A stretch of DNA of 5,344 bases, from assembly GCA_005879205.1 (NCBI GenBank), contig VBLD01000159.1:2453-7796 (forward strand), written 5' to 3'. Numbering within the stretch: position 1 is the stretch's first letter; each line of letters starts with the position of its first letter. This DNA comes from Deltaproteobacteria bacterium (lineage in GTDB: Bacteria; Desulfobacterota; Binatia; DP-6). Shown in pieces: positions 4,854 through 5,344 of the stretch. The notes under the pieces were generated by a model, which saw only the letters and a list, made by a program, of their open reading frames with translations, had not been told where the DNA came from and searched no databases. Made by a program: the position numbers and the translations under genes.

Positions 4854-5093
4854 TCAGGGTGAGGCCCAGTCCTCGTCGCAGATACAGGCGGTTTGCTTGC
4901 AGCGGATACAGCGGACAGGCCCGATCCCCCTGCGGACCGGCCCGGACGGGCGTGGCGCGACGGGCCAGCTCGAGCCCGTCCGGCGAAGCGAACCGAGGAG
5001 GCAGACCGTCCCCCAGCCCACGACGACCCCCGCGACGACCCCGATCGAGAGCCCCGTGAGGACGAAAACGAAAAAGGGGTCGAGCGTTCGCAT
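4854..5093 (-). CDS. Small single-pass membrane protein with C-terminal Cys cluster (79 aa)
   Basis: The family is not recognised. ATG 5093 follows a GGAAGAG Shine-Dalgarno-like stretch; an upstream in-frame ATG ten codons earlier lacks one. Residues 7-36 (PFFVFVLTGLSIGVVAGVVV, then GWGTVCLLG) form one strong membrane helix. It is followed by a basic and Pro-rich linker with LRR, then a compact C-terminal motif C62-I-R-C65-K-Q-T-A-C70-I-C72 (CxxCx4CxC). The positive charges after the helix suggest that the Cys cluster is cytoplasmic; it could bind zinc or an Fe-S cluster, but no known motif is claimed. The gene ends 70 bases upstream of the channel fragment on the same strand, so the two could once have been co-transcribed. 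Clean codon bias and a clear architecture make it likely to be real. Confidence 0.6.
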   Translation of the reverse strand: MRTLDPFFVFVLTGLSIGVVAGVVVGWGTVCLLGSLRRTGSSWPVAPRPSGPVRRGIGPVRCIRCKQTACICDEDWASP

Positions 5094-5231
5094 CGACTCT
5101 TCCGCTCTCCAAGAGAGCAACATCGATGCCCGTCCGGTGATCCGCGTCCCTGCGGGGCTCATAGGGTCGAGAGGCCAAAAGTTGGGGGATTCCACACGGG
5201 GCGCTGGGGGTTTTCCCCTATCCCGGCGCTG

Positions 5232-5255
5232 GCGGCCGGGGTTTCGGCCGGCCGC
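5232..5255. terminator. Strong GC hairpin before the right-edge fragment
   Basis: GCGGCCGG (5232-5239) pairs perfectly with CCGGCCGC (5248-5255) around an 8-base loop. No T run follows on either strand. It separates the small membrane gene (minus, start 5093) from the plus-strand fragment at the edge. Its role as a terminator is unproven. Confidence 0.35.
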
Positions 5256-5279
5256 TCTCGTCTGGTAGGGGAGCAGTGC

Positions 5280-5344
5280 GACACCGGCCTCGTCACCTTC
5301 GCCCCCGATGACATCGACTGGGATGAACTCCCGCGGTCGGTGCT
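5280..5344 (+). pseudogene. Right-edge fragment resembling BoxC (benzoyl-CoA-dihydrodiol lyase)
   Basis: In the frame of base 5280 the plus strand reads DTGLVTFAPDDIDWDELPRSV up to the window end. From memory, GLVTFAPDDIDW followed by an acidic/IR segment is characteristic of the C-terminal half of BoxC, the enoyl-CoA-hydratase-family enzyme that opens the epoxidised ring in the aerobic benzoyl-CoA pathway. The several hundred residues expected upstream are absent, since a minus-strand gene occupies that space. No ATG or GTG start exists in frame nearby, and the residues after DWDE already look different. So this is either a gene fragment or a chance match over about 12 residues. Confidence 0.35.

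Noticed and set aside
5200..5232. GGCGCTGG repeated at 5200-5207 and 5225-5232
   Set aside because: An 8-base repeat in this GC-rich context is expected by chance.

Overview
This is a very GC-rich bacterial window (roughly 70 % G+C by eye, codon third positions nearly all G or C in the intact genes). The gene families (a NarL-type membrane histidine kinase, a bacterial ABHD18-like hydrolase, a class I methyltransferase, a potassium-channel-like protein, possibly a benzoyl-CoA pathway enzyme) would suit a soil or sediment proteobacterium-like or related high-GC lineage. No marker in the window fixes the taxon. All coordinates and repeats were counted by hand.

Layout. Bases 2-826 (+) hold the C-terminal part of a HisKA_3/HATPase_c sensor kinase, which converges with an intact alpha/beta hydrolase at 846-1934 (-). 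Between the hydrolase and the next start at 2159 lies a divergent intergenic region rich in inverted repeats. From 2159 to about 4783 the window changes character: coding is broken, and what can be read are remnants. These are a methyltransferase N-terminal fragment (+), a small ORF with a good ribosome binding site (2871-3071 +), a winged-helix protein split by two single-base frameshifts (3196-3565 -), an unidentified coding fragment (3655-3837 -), an intact tRNA-Arg(TCG) gene (4038-4111 +), and the N-terminal half of a potassium-channel-like membrane protein (4284-4783 -). The channel fragment carries one frameshift and stops just before the expected pore. A small membrane protein with a Cys cluster (4854-5093 -) and a short edge fragment that recalls the benzoyl-CoA ring-cleaving lyase BoxC (+) close the window.

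How it fits together. There is no convincing operon or new multi-gene defence or metabolic system here. The kinase and hydrolase are ordinary neighbours that meet tail to tail. The most informative signal is the 2.6-kb stretch of broken genes around the tRNA. It carries a 19-bp perfect direct repeat (3335-3353 and 4295-4313), a 17-bp perfect inverted repeat (3082-3098 and 3229-3245) and several dyads. It looks like a rearrangement-prone, decaying tRNA-flanking locus. Because the three best-defined frameshifts all fall in short G/C runs, sequencing or assembly error must be excluded before the genes are called dead.
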